DNA from: Nonomuraea typhae
Lineage (GTDB): Bacteria; Actinomycetota; Actinomycetes; Streptosporangiales; Streptosporangiaceae
DNA: 64,000 nt
Assembly: GCF_009760925.1 (NCBI RefSeq)
Contig: NZ_VRLV01000023.1
Span: 111,263 to 175,262 of the forward strand
Reading direction: 5' to 3'
Part shown: positions 23,716-31,595 of the stretch, one piece after another
How the letters are laid out: every line of letters starts with the position of its first letter
Numbering within the stretch: position 1 is the stretch's first letter
Translations under genes and position numbers: made by a program
Notes under the pieces: generated by a model
What the model saw: only the letters and a program-made list of their open reading frames with translations
Database searches by the model: none
What the model was told of the DNA's origin: nothing

Positions 23716-25975
23716 CCGTGGCCGGCAAGGTCCGCATTCGGGCGCGTACCTGAGCCGCACGCGGATCACCGACCAGGTCGTACAGCGCGAGTGCGGCTTC
23801 CCAGGACTCGCGCGCCTCTCCCCGCCGGCCGAGCGCCTGCAAGATCTCCGCCTTCTGTGACAGGAATTCCGCTTCGCCTCGCCGGTTTCCGACGGAACGG
23901 TAAACGTCGGCCGCGCGGCTGAGGTGGGCGAGGGCCTGGTCGCGGTCGTTTCGGATCAGATCGAGTTCGGCCATCTTGAACCACACCAAGCCTTCGCCGT
24001 CGAGGTCACCGATGTTCTGGTGGATGCGCAACGCGGCTTCATACGCGCGAGAGGCCAGCGCGTCGCGCTTCAGCCCGAGGTAGGCGTCACCTGAGATCAT
24101 CGTGGCCGCGCCCTGGCCGTGGTCGTCGCCCACGTCCTGGAAGATCGACAATGCTCGGCCGGCGCGCTCGTGGGCTTGCTCGAAGCGCCCGAGGTCGATG
24201 GCCAGGAACGCCGAACCGGTCAGCGTCCAGGCCAGACCGTGCTGATCACCGACCTTCTCCCGTATGGCCAGCGCCTTGTCGTAGTACTCCTGCGCGCGAC
24301 GGTGATTGCCCAGCAATCGGCAGCCCTCGGCCAGATTCGTGGTGACCCATCCTTCCGCAGGCAGATTCCCGGTACGGCGGGCGGCGTCGCTGGCCAGTTC
24401 GTGGGTGATCACCCACAGGTGCTCGTGTGTGCGCAGCCGCCGCAGGTAGTCCCACAAGGCCACGGCAAGCTTCCAGATGCCGTCGTCCTGCTGATGGTCG
24501 GCGGCCAGCTGCATGATCGCCGGGAAGTTCACCGCCTCGGCGTCGTACCACCGCATGGCCTGCTCCTCGTCTGCGAACTCGGGAACGGTGATGTCGGCTC
24601 CCGGTGGTTCCAGCGTCAGCGGGTGAATGCGGTAGGGCGCCAGAGTCCGCCCGCCCTGGGCGGCCGTGTGTAAATACCACTCCGTCAATCGGCTGACGAC
24701 GGCTCGCTGCTCTTCGCGTGACTCCTCGGCTTGGCAGCGCTCGGCCGCATAGACGCGGATGAGATCGTGCAGGCGATAGCCATGCGACGCCAGCTCGATC
24801 AGGTGCACGGCAAGGAGCTTGTTCAGCAGGCGCCGGGCCTGCGTGACCGGCGCCCCGATCAACGCGGCGGCGGCCTGGGCGCTGATGTACGGGCCCCGGT
24901 GCAGTCCCAGCCGCCGGAACATGACCGCCTCCTGGCTGCCGAGGTCCTGGTAGGAGAGTTCGAAGGCGGTCCGTACCGCGAGAGTCTGATCGTCGGTCGC
25001 GAGCGCGTCCAGGCGCTCTCTCTCGCTGGCCAATTCATCGATCAAGTCCGCGAGAGGGTGGAAACGGTGCGCCGCCACCCGTTCGGCCACGATGCGCAAG
25101 GCCAGCGGCAGACACCCGCAACAGTGGGCGAGCGTGACCAGTTCCTGCGGCTCGGCATCGGGACGGGCCTTTTCGATCACTGCGCGCAGGACATCGATGG
25201 CTTCGAACTCGGTCATCGGCCCGAGCTCGATCTCCTCGGTTTCGACCAGCATCGCCAGCGGTGTCAGCTTCAGGCGGGAGGTGATGATCACGCCGCAGGC
25301 CGACGCCCCGGGGAGGAGCGGCTCCACCTGGGTGGCCGAGGCCGCGTCGTCCAGAACGATCAGCAGCGTCGACACCGCCAGCAGGGAGCGGTACAGCCCC
25401 GCACGCTGTGATGTCGTCAGCGGGATCTCCTGCGCGGGAACGCCCAGCGCGAGCAGGAACTCTTCCAGGACCTCACCGGATTCGGCGGGGTGTCCGTCCC
25501 GGGAGTGCCCGCGGAGGTGGACATACAGTTGCCCGTCCGCGAACCGGTCCGGATGATCCCGCAGGAGGTCGTGCGCGCACCGCAGCGCCAGCGAGGTCTT
25601 GCCGACACCGGCGGGGCCGTCGATCGTCACCACCACCGGCTCCCTCTCCGCGTCCGGCCGGATCAGGGCGTCCCGGATCCGCTGCCGCGCACCGCTCCGG
25701 CCGGTGAAGCCGGGAGGCGGCGCCGGAAGCTGCGCCGGGTGGCGGGTCCGCCCCACCGCCGCCAGCGCTATCAACGCGCCGCCGGCCTCGAGTGCCTCAT
25801 CGCATCGCCGTACCAGATCGGCCGAAGGCGCGGCTCCGTTTTTGATCTTGCTCAGCCAGCTGGGGTCGTAACCGACCAATGCCGCCAGCTTCCGCCACGA
25901 CAGACGGCGTCTGTCCAGCATTCGCTGCAGCTCGGCGACAAACGGTGAAGGCATGGGGCCGGGCGTCGCAGACAC
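23690..25975 (-). CDS. XRE-type HTH / NB-ARC / TPR transcriptional regulator
   Basis: A 761-residue STAND-type regulator. Residues about 10-65 are a lambda-repressor-like HTH (RRLSWRKLAALVGYDPSWLSKIKNG). The NB-ARC ATPase follows: P-loop IDGPAGVGKTSLALRCA (about 110-126), Walker B TLLIVLDDAAS, and GCLPLALRIVAERVA (GLPLA motif). From about residue 480 there are TPR repeats (AQEYYDKALAIREKVGDQHG, FEQAHERAGRALSIFQDVG). Such proteins in actinomycetes regulate nearby secondary-metabolite genes. It faces the P450 tail-to-tail and is a reasonable candidate regulator of the RiPP-like cluster, but no binding site can be assigned to it. Confidence 0.92.
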   Translation of the reverse strand: MSATPGPMPSPFVAELQRMLDRRRLSWRKLAALVGYDPSWLSKIKNGAAPSADLVRRCDEALEAGGALIALAAVGRTRHPAQLPAPPPGFTGRSGARQRIRDALIRPDAEREPVVVTIDGPAGVGKTSLALRCAHDLLRDHPDRFADGQLYVHLRGHSRDGHPAESGEVLEEFLLALGVPAQEIPLTTSQRAGLYRSLLAVSTLLIVLDDAASATQVEPLLPGASACGVIITSRLKLTPLAMLVETEEIELGPMTEFEAIDVLRAVIEKARPDAEPQELVTLAHCCGCLPLALRIVAERVAAHRFHPLADLIDELASERERLDALATDDQTLAVRTAFELSYQDLGSQEAVMFRRLGLHRGPYISAQAAAALIGAPVTQARRLLNKLLAVHLIELASHGYRLHDLIRVYAAERCQAEESREEQRAVVSRLTEWYLHTAAQGGRTLAPYRIHPLTLEPPGADITVPEFADEEQAMRWYDAEAVNFPAIMQLAADHQQDDGIWKLAVALWDYLRRLRTHEHLWVITHELASDAARRTGNLPAEGWVTTNLAEGCRLLGNHRRAQEYYDKALAIREKVGDQHGLAWTLTGSAFLAIDLGRFEQAHERAGRALSIFQDVGDDHGQGAATMISGDAYLGLKRDALASRAYEAALRIHQNIGDLDGEGLVWFKMAELDLIRNDRDQALAHLSRAADVYRSVGNRRGEAEFLSQKAEILQALGRRGEARESWEAALALYDLVGDPRAAQVRARMRTLPATATGPPERT

Positions 25976-26117
25976 GGGGTCTCCTCACAGACGCGGCAAT
26001 GGTGCCCACATGCGGGACACTACCCCCGACAGAGCCGTCGCCTGCTGCGAACGGGATGCGATGTCGGGGTATCTACGCGACTGTGCTCGGTGGTCTGCGG
26101 TGCTGACAGGTCAGACG

Positions 26118-26777
26118 TCAGCGCAGATCGTCGCGGCCCACGAGCCCGTTCTCGTAGGCGTGGATCACCGCGTGCACGCGGTCGCGCAGGTTCAGTTTCT
26201 GCAGGACGGCCCGGACGTGCGACTTCACCGTGTTCTCGCTCAGCACCAGTTCCGCGCAGATCTCGCTGTTGGACCTGCCGCGGGCGATGAGGCCGAAGAT
26301 CTCGGCCTCGCGCGGGGTGAGGCCGTCCAGCGCCGCCGTCCTGCGCATCGGCGTCTGCCGTACGAGATCGAGGATCGTCGCCGCCACGCCCGGGGCCAGC
26401 GCCGAGGTTCCGGAGGCGACGTCGCACACGGCCTGGGCCAGGGCGGCGGGCCGGACGTCCTTGGTCAGGTAGCCGCTCGCACCGGCCCGGATGGCGGCCA
26501 CGACCAGCTCGTCGTCCTCGAAGGTCGTCAGCATGAGCACCCGGGTCGCCGGTGCGATCCTGACGATCTCCGCCGTGGCGGCCACCCCGTCCATGCGCGG
26601 CATGCGGATGTCCATCAGCACCACGTCGAGGCGGTGCCGCCGGACGACCTCGATCGCGTCGCTGCCGTTCGCGACGTCGTGGGTGACCTCGATGCGTTCG
26701 TCGGCCGACAGGACGGTACGGAGCGAGGCCCGCAACAGCTCCTGATCGTCGACGAGCATGAGACGGATCCCGGTCAC
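26118..26777 (-). CDS. NarL/LuxR-family response regulator
   Basis: A 219-residue two-component response regulator. Receiver domain with acidic pocket VDDQ, phospho-acceptor Asp in DVVLMDIRMPRMDG, switch Thr in MLTTFED and Lys in YLTKDVR. C-terminal LuxR HTH: LTPREAEIFGLIARGRSNSEI and ENTVKSHVRAVLQKL. The GTG start at 26777 overlaps the kinase stop by four bases (GTGA), so the pair is translationally coupled. Targets are unknown. Confidence 0.94.
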   Translation of the reverse strand: MTGIRLMLVDDQELLRASLRTVLSADERIEVTHDVANGSDAIEVVRRHRLDVVLMDIRMPRMDGVAATAEIVRIAPATRVLMLTTFEDDELVVAAIRAGASGYLTKDVRPAALAQAVCDVASGTSALAPGVAATILDLVRQTPMRRTAALDGLTPREAEIFGLIARGRSNSEICAELVLSENTVKSHVRAVLQKLNLRDRVHAVIHAYENGLVGRDDLR

Positions 26778-27934
26778 GCCCCCTCCTTCGTGGGCAGCCG
26801 CACCCGCAGCACCCATCCGTCGTCCCCGTCGGCTATCGACAGGGTGCCTCCGGCGGTACGCACACGTTCCTCGATCCCCATCAAGCCGGTGCCCTGGCCG
26901 CCGGGGCCGCGAAGCGCCGTGCCGCCGTCGTCGCGCACCTCCACCTCCAGCTCGGCCGGCGTCCAGTGCAGGCGAACGCTCACCTCGACCGGTGGTTCGA
27001 GGTGGCGCAGCGCGTTGGTGATCCCCTCCTGGACGGTACGGACCGCCGCGACCTCGGCACTCAGGCTCAGGGGCCGCCGCAGGCCCGCTTCGGCGAACGT
27101 CACCGCATGGAGCGGGCTGGCCGCCGAGGCCACCAGGTCGGGGAGGGCGTCGAGCGAGATCGGGACCTCCCCGGGCCGGGAATCGGCGCGCGGCGCCACG
27201 ATGGCCAGCATCGCCCGCAGCCCTTGGTGGGCGTCGCGGCCCGCCTCGGCGATGTCGCCGAGCTCGCGGCGGGTCGCCGGATCCGCCGTCGTCACCGCCG
27301 CGGCCTCGATTCGCGCGATCATGACGGTGACCGTGTGGGCGATCACGTCGTGCAGGTCGCGGCGGATGCCGGCCCGTTCGTCCGCGATCGCCGCGGCCAG
27401 CCGTTCGCTCTCGGCTCGCCGACCGGCCTCGTGCCTGCGGCGTACCAGCAGGGCCGCCAGCCACACACCGCCGACCACGAGCATCAGCATCCCGCCCTCC
27501 GTCAGGCGGGTCCACCCGGGGACGTCGGCGGGCTGCCTGGCCCACGCCACCAGCTCGGTGAGGACGATCCCGAGTACGGCGACGCCCAGGGCGAGCGCCG
27601 AGGACCTGACCGAGACCAGGCCGCTCAGCCTCCACAACATGAAGGGAAAGCACACCGCCGAGGGCAGCAGGCCCGGTGACCAGCCCGTGAAGGGGATCAC
27701 CACCAGGACGAGCATCGCCAGCGCGCCGACCGCGTACCCGGCCCACGGCCGTCGGCGGGCCACCACCACTCCCCCGTGGAGCAGGCCGGCGGCACCCGCG
27801 GCGACCAGGACCTGCCACGGGTCCGCGCCGAGGTACCAGACGCCCGCCAGGACGATCAGCGTCAGGAGAGCCAGGACGACGTGCGTCACCGACGCCGCCA
27901 CCCGCCATGCGCTCCGGCGCTGGGAGGCCGTCAC
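26774..27934 (-). CDS. Sensor histidine kinase, HisKA_3 type
   Basis: A 386-residue membrane sensor kinase, partner of the response regulator downstream. The N-terminal half has about six hydrophobic helices (for example VVLALLTLIVLAGVWYLG). The phospho-acceptor His lies in RRDLHDVIAHTVTVMI (HisKA_3). The HATPase_c domain has VQEGITNALRH (N box) and GQGTGLMGIEERV (G box). I use GTG at 27934, behind GGGAGG; the longer frame has no ribosome site. No extracellular sensor domain is present, so the membrane bundle probably senses the signal, for example envelope stress or a membrane-active compound. Confidence 0.92.
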   Translation of the reverse strand: MTASQRRSAWRVAASVTHVVLALLTLIVLAGVWYLGADPWQVLVAAGAAGLLHGGVVVARRRPWAGYAVGALAMLVLVVIPFTGWSPGLLPSAVCFPFMLWRLSGLVSVRSSALALGVAVLGIVLTELVAWARQPADVPGWTRLTEGGMLMLVVGGVWLAALLVRRRHEAGRRAESERLAAAIADERAGIRRDLHDVIAHTVTVMIARIEAAAVTTADPATRRELGDIAEAGRDAHQGLRAMLAIVAPRADSRPGEVPISLDALPDLVASAASPLHAVTFAEAGLRRPLSLSAEVAAVRTVQEGITNALRHLEPPVEVSVRLHWTPAELEVEVRDDGGTALRGPGGQGTGLMGIEERVRTAGGTLSIADGDDGWVLRVRLPTKEGA

Positions 27935-28048
27935 GGTCGTCGCCTCCCGGTGGGCTCGTGATGGGGAGCCGTACCTGGCTCGACGTGCCACAGGATAGCC
28001 AACCGTCAGTGATGTCCAGGGTGCGGACGGGAGCATCCCGCGCAACTC

Positions 28049-28102
28049 CAGGCTGGTCGTGCGCTACAGGCTGGTCTTGCTCTACAGGCTGGTCGTGCGC
28101 TA
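28049..28102. repeat. Three tandem 18-bp repeats
   Basis: Three head-to-tail copies of CAGGCTGGTCGTGCGCTA (28049-28066, 28067-28084 with two substitutions, 28085-28102) lie between the kinase start and the TetR stop. They are non-coding as far as I can tell and upstream of the two-component operon; they could be binding sites or simply a slippage array. Confidence 0.75.
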
Positions 28103-28181
28103 CGGCGCCCGGCGGCTCGGCGGTGCCTGACGGCCGGCGCGGGCGTTCGCGCGACGGGATGCCGGCATGGGCGCCTCGGCA

Positions 28182-28757
28182 TCAGTCGCGGGCGAGGAGC
28201 GCCGTGGCCATCTGCTGGATGGACCGGGTGAACCGGCGGGGGTCGCCGGGTGCGGTCAGGTGGCGGATCAGGTCGCCGTCGAAGGCGGCGAGCACGGCGT
28301 GGGCCAGGAAGTCGGCGTCGAGGTCGGGGCGCGCCTCGGCGAACAGGGTGCACAGGTGGCGGTGCCAGAACCGGTAGCTGGGGTCGCCGTACTTGTCCTG
28401 GGCGCAGGCCTGCTCGTGCGCGGACAGCAGTACGGCGTTGCCCTCGGCGATCGCGCCCAGCCCGTCCAGGAAGGCCAGCAGCCGCTCGCGGACGGGCCCG
28501 CCGGGTCCCAGCGGGGCGGGGCCGTCCGTGATCGCCTCGCGCAGGTCGTGTGATCTTTCCTCCAGCAGCGCCTGCAGCAGGCCGGCCCGGCTGCCGAAAC
28601 GGCGGAAGACGGTGCCCTTGCCGACTCCGGCCAGGGCGGCGACGCGATCGAGGGAGACGTGTTCCCCGCCGCCTTCGGCCAGCAGTCGCTCGGTCGCGTG
28701 CAGGACCGCGCGGCGGTTGCGGACCGCATCGGCCCGCTCGGTGCGCTGTTGAGCCAT
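28182..28757 (-). CDS. TetR family repressor of the divergent oxidoreductase
   Basis: A 191-residue TetR regulator. HTH at residues about 15-60 (RRAVLHATERLLAEGG, VSLDRVAALAGVGKGTVFRRFG). The rest is the helical ligand domain. It is divergent from the MDR oxidoreductase at 28855, and the 97-base gap holds two matching inverted repeats (GGACT-N3-AGTCC and GGACC-N3-AGTCC), so it very likely represses both genes and responds to a small ligand that the oxidoreductase acts on. Confidence 0.92.
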   Translation of the reverse strand: MAQQRTERADAVRNRRAVLHATERLLAEGGGEHVSLDRVAALAGVGKGTVFRRFGSRAGLLQALLEERSHDLREAITDGPAPLGPGGPVRERLLAFLDGLGAIAEGNAVLLSAHEQACAQDKYGDPSYRFWHRHLCTLFAEARPDLDADFLAHAVLAAFDGDLIRHLTAPGDPRRFTRSIQQMATALLARD

Positions 28758-28775
28758 GCGTTCCTCCGCCGATAC

Positions 28776-28788
28776 GGACTGCCAGTCC
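28776..28788. promoter_or_regulatory. TetR operator copy 1
   Basis: GGACTgccAGTCC, a perfect 5-bp inverted repeat with a 3-base centre, 18 bases upstream of the TetR start codon. A second copy lies 39 bases away. Confidence 0.65.
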
Positions 28789-28814
28789 GGCTATGCTAGC
28801 GTACGAACCCAAGC

Positions 28815-28827
28815 GGACCAGTAGTCC
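28815..28827. promoter_or_regulatory. TetR operator copy 2
   Basis: GGACCagtAGTCC, one mismatch from a perfect repeat, in the leader of the oxidoreductase gene. The centre-to-centre distance to copy 1 is 39 bases. The shared pattern GGACY-N3-AGTCC makes it the likely binding site of the adjacent TetR protein. Confidence 0.65.
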
Positions 28828-28854
28828 GATTAGCCGCCTGCCCAGGAGCAGCCC

Positions 28855-29784
28855 GTGACCATGCACGCCCTCATCGTCGATCCCGGCGCCCCCGCCTCCC
28901 TGCGTCTCGCCACCACCCCCGAACCCCAGCCCGCCCCCCACCAGGCACTCCTCGAAGTACGCCACATCTCCCTCAACCGCGGCGAAATCGCCTTCGCCGC
29001 CCGGCAGCCGCCCGGAACCGTCCACGGCTACGACGCCGCCGGCATCGTCATCCGCCCCGCCGCGGACGGCACCGGACCCGCCGCCGGCACCCGGGTCGCC
29101 GCCTTCGGCCCCCACGCCTGGGCCCAGTACATGGCCGCCGACACCGGCGCGCTGGCCGAGGTCCCCGCCCACGTCGACCTCGTCCACGCCGCCGCACTGC
29201 CGATGGCCGGCATCACCGCCCTGCGCACCCTGCGCGCCCAGCCCCTCCTGGGCCGGCGCGTACTGATCACCGGCGCAGCCGGCGGGGTCGGCCGCTACGC
29301 CGTACAACTGGCAGCCATCGGCGGCGCCCACGTCATCGCCTCCGTGGGCTCGGCCGAGCGCGCCGGCGGCCTGACCGCACTCGGCGCCCACGACGTCGTC
29401 ATCGGCCTGCAGGGCATCGACGAGCCCGTCGACCTCATCCTCGACAACGTCGGCGGACCACAACTGGCCGCCGCCTGGGACCTCCTCGCCCCCGGCGGCA
29501 GCGTGCAGAACATCGGCTGGGCCTCCGACGAGCCCGCCGTCTTCGCACCGTACTCGCTCTTCCACATCGGCCCGCCCAAGACCATGACCACCTTCGGAGA
29601 CACCCGCCGACCCGGCCCCGACCTGCTCACCCTCCTGAACTTCGTGGCCGCGGGCAGGCTCTCCCCGGAAGTGGACTGGCGCGGATCGTGGAAGCGCGTC
29701 ACCGAGGCCGCCCAAGCCCTGCTGGAGCGCCGCATCGCCGGCAAGGCAGTCCTCGACATCGAGCAACCCACTGGCCGGCAGTAG
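28855..29784 (+). CDS. NADPH-dependent MDR-family oxidoreductase
   Basis: A 309-residue medium-chain reductase of the quinone-oxidoreductase type. GroES-like N-terminus (ALLEVRHISLNRGEIAF, VHGYDAAGIVI); nucleotide site GRRVLITGAAGGVGRYAVQL (about residues 136-155). Zinc ligands are absent. The start is GTG, behind AGGAG; ATG two codons later is the alternative. Its TetR partner is divergent with twin operators between them, a typical detoxification or xenobiotic-inducible arrangement. The substrate is unknown. Confidence 0.9.
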   Translation: MTMHALIVDPGAPASLRLATTPEPQPAPHQALLEVRHISLNRGEIAFAARQPPGTVHGYDAAGIVIRPAADGTGPAAGTRVAAFGPHAWAQYMAADTGALAEVPAHVDLVHAAALPMAGITALRTLRAQPLLGRRVLITGAAGGVGRYAVQLAAIGGAHVIASVGSAERAGGLTALGAHDVVIGLQGIDEPVDLILDNVGGPQLAAAWDLLAPGGSVQNIGWASDEPAVFAPYSLFHIGPPKTMTTFGDTRRPGPDLLTLLNFVAAGRLSPEVDWRGSWKRVTEAAQALLERRIAGKAVLDIEQPTGRQ

Positions 29785-29786
29785 GT

Positions 29787-31040
29787 TCAGCGCAGGCCGG
29801 TGACGGCTTGTATCTCCTGTTCGGTGATCTCCCACAACGGTGCGCCGTCGTGGTTGCTGAGGATGACGCCGACCCAGCCGGTGTCGGGGTAGATGTTCCA
29901 GCTGGCGCCGACACCGGGGTCGCCACCGGCACGTCCCCACAACCATTGGCCGTTGACGATGTGGACCGGCATCGAGTAGGCCCCGAACCCTGCGTCGGCG
30001 GCCGCCCGGCGGCCGGCCCGCAGGCCGCCTCCCTGCGGGGGAAGGGGGGTCCTGGGCCCGGTGAGCACCTCGGCGTAGCTCCGGTCCAGCACCGTGCCAT
30101 CGCGGAGCGCCTGCGCGAACCGGATCAGGTCAGGCGCGGTGGCGAAACCGCCGTCGCCGGGGGCGTCGATGAAGTTGCGGCCCGGGTTCTTGCCCGGGGT
30201 GTGCGGGCTGGGGCTGCCCTTGTCCAGGTTGCGGACGGCGTCCACCACGCTGCCGTCGGCCAGTTGCATGTACGGGTGCGCGATGTGCGGGTCGGTGAGC
30301 CACTGCGGCCTGGTGTAGAACGCCGTGCCGCTCATGCCGCAGCGCCGGAAGACGTTCTCCTCGACGTAGTCCCAGTACGGCTCGCCGCTCACGGCCTCCA
30401 CGATCTGGGCGGGAATGGCGACCTCGGCCCCGACGTGATCGGTGGGAGTGCCGGGTGCCGCGACCAGCTTGGCCTGCCGGGCCCACTGCTCGTTGTACTC
30501 GTGCACCTCCTCCCGGCTCTGGAAGACGCGTTCCAGGTCCACGTCCGGGTTGTCCAGTCCGGAGGTGCCGGAGAGCAGATGGTGGATGGTCACCTGCTCG
30601 GCGATCTCCTTGGTGAAGCCCTTCAGGTGGGTGCCCACCGTGTCGTACAGCTTCAGCTTGCCCCGCTGCGCCAGTTGCAGGATGGCCACCGCGCCGAACG
30701 GCTTGCCCGCCGAGCTGAGGCTGAACGCGATGCCCTCGTGGTTGCGGACCCCCTTCTCCTTGTCGGCCATGCCGTAGCTGCGCGACAGCACCGTCCGGCC
30801 CCGGTGCGCCAGCATCACCACCCCGGAGAACCTGCCCTCGGCGGCCAGCTTCGCCACATACCGGTCATAGGCTCCGCCGGGCCGAGCGTCCGGCGGGATG
30901 ACGCCGGAGTCGGCCGAGGCCAGGGCGGCGTTGCCACCTGGGCCTAACAGCGGCGCACCGGCCGCCACCCCGACGGCCGCCAGCCCACCCCACCCCAGCA
31001 ACCGCCGCCGGCCGACAGCACCTACGGAATCCGAGTCCAT
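29787..31040 (-). CDS. Tat-exported serine hydrolase, class C beta-lactamase family
   Basis: A 417-residue penicillin-binding/beta-lactamase-like hydrolase. A twin-arginine signal (GRRRLLGWGGLAAVGVAAGA, about residues 10-29) directs folded export. The SxxK nucleophile motif is in SLSSAGKPFGA, followed by a Tyr-containing second motif region (VEAVSGEPYWDYVE) and a C-terminal GRAGGDPG (H/KxG-like). Related proteins are D-aminopeptidases, esterases and beta-lactamases, so the substrate is open. I use ATG at 31040 (GGAAAGGTG upstream); the longer frame runs into an unrelated broken gene. Confidence 0.88.
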   Translation of the reverse strand: MDSDSVGAVGRRRLLGWGGLAAVGVAAGAPLLGPGGNAALASADSGVIPPDARPGGAYDRYVAKLAAEGRFSGVVMLAHRGRTVLSRSYGMADKEKGVRNHEGIAFSLSSAGKPFGAVAILQLAQRGKLKLYDTVGTHLKGFTKEIAEQVTIHHLLSGTSGLDNPDVDLERVFQSREEVHEYNEQWARQAKLVAAPGTPTDHVGAEVAIPAQIVEAVSGEPYWDYVEENVFRRCGMSGTAFYTRPQWLTDPHIAHPYMQLADGSVVDAVRNLDKGSPSPHTPGKNPGRNFIDAPGDGGFATAPDLIRFAQALRDGTVLDRSYAEVLTGPRTPLPPQGGGLRAGRRAAADAGFGAYSMPVHIVNGQWLWGRAGGDPGVGASWNIYPDTGWVGVILSNHDGAPLWEITEQEIQAVTGLR

Positions 31041-31171
31041 GATCACACCTTTCCCCTGATCGGCGAACGGACCGTCGATGCGCAGCGGCCCACGCCTCCA
31101 CCCAAGACGGAGGGGTGTTGCGGGGACGTATGCGTTTTTCGATACGCCGCCGATACACCCGGCCCCGGGCA

Positions 31172-31510
31172 TCAAGGGCGTGGGCTCTTCAGTTCCGGAG
31201 CGGGCTCCCTCCACACGATGACGCTGGCGCCGATCGCCAGGATGGAGGTCGTCGGGAAGGTGGAGCGAAGCCCCCAGTAGGCGAATCGTCCCCCGGGGAA
31301 GCGGGTTGTCCTGGACGAAGTGTTCCCAGCCCAGGTTGCGCCGTCCTACACGGCATTGCGCACCTGAAGACCCGTCGGCACCATGGCACCGACCGTCAAG
31401 GTGATGATCAGCGCCTGCAGACCGGTCAAGTGCACGATCTCGGCCCGCAGTGCCGTCACTTCCGCGACGGCCAGAGCGGTGGGATCCCAGCCCGCAGGAG
31501 TCTCGGCCAC
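31172..31510 (-). pseudogene. Disrupted small two-helix membrane protein gene
   Basis: From a GTG at 31510 the minus strand encodes VAETPAGWDPTALAVAEVTA and a membrane helix (GLQALIITLTVGAMVPTG), then hits TAG at 31346-31348. The next ~20 codons make sense only in another frame (RRNLGWEHFVQDNPLPRG). After that the first frame resumes with a second hydrophobic segment (FAYWGLRSTFPTTSILAIG) and ends TGA at 31172. Two compensating small indels would restore a protein of about 112 residues. Coding bias holds across all three segments. It is either recently inactivated or contains sequencing errors. The family is unknown; a short acidic head plus two helices is all that can be said. Confidence 0.6.
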
Positions 31511-31595
31511 ACCTCGGTACCTACCTCGCCGATCGATCGGCCGGTTGCCGGCATAGCGCTTCGGTAGGTGACCGGTGGGCGAAGGCGGCCTGGGG

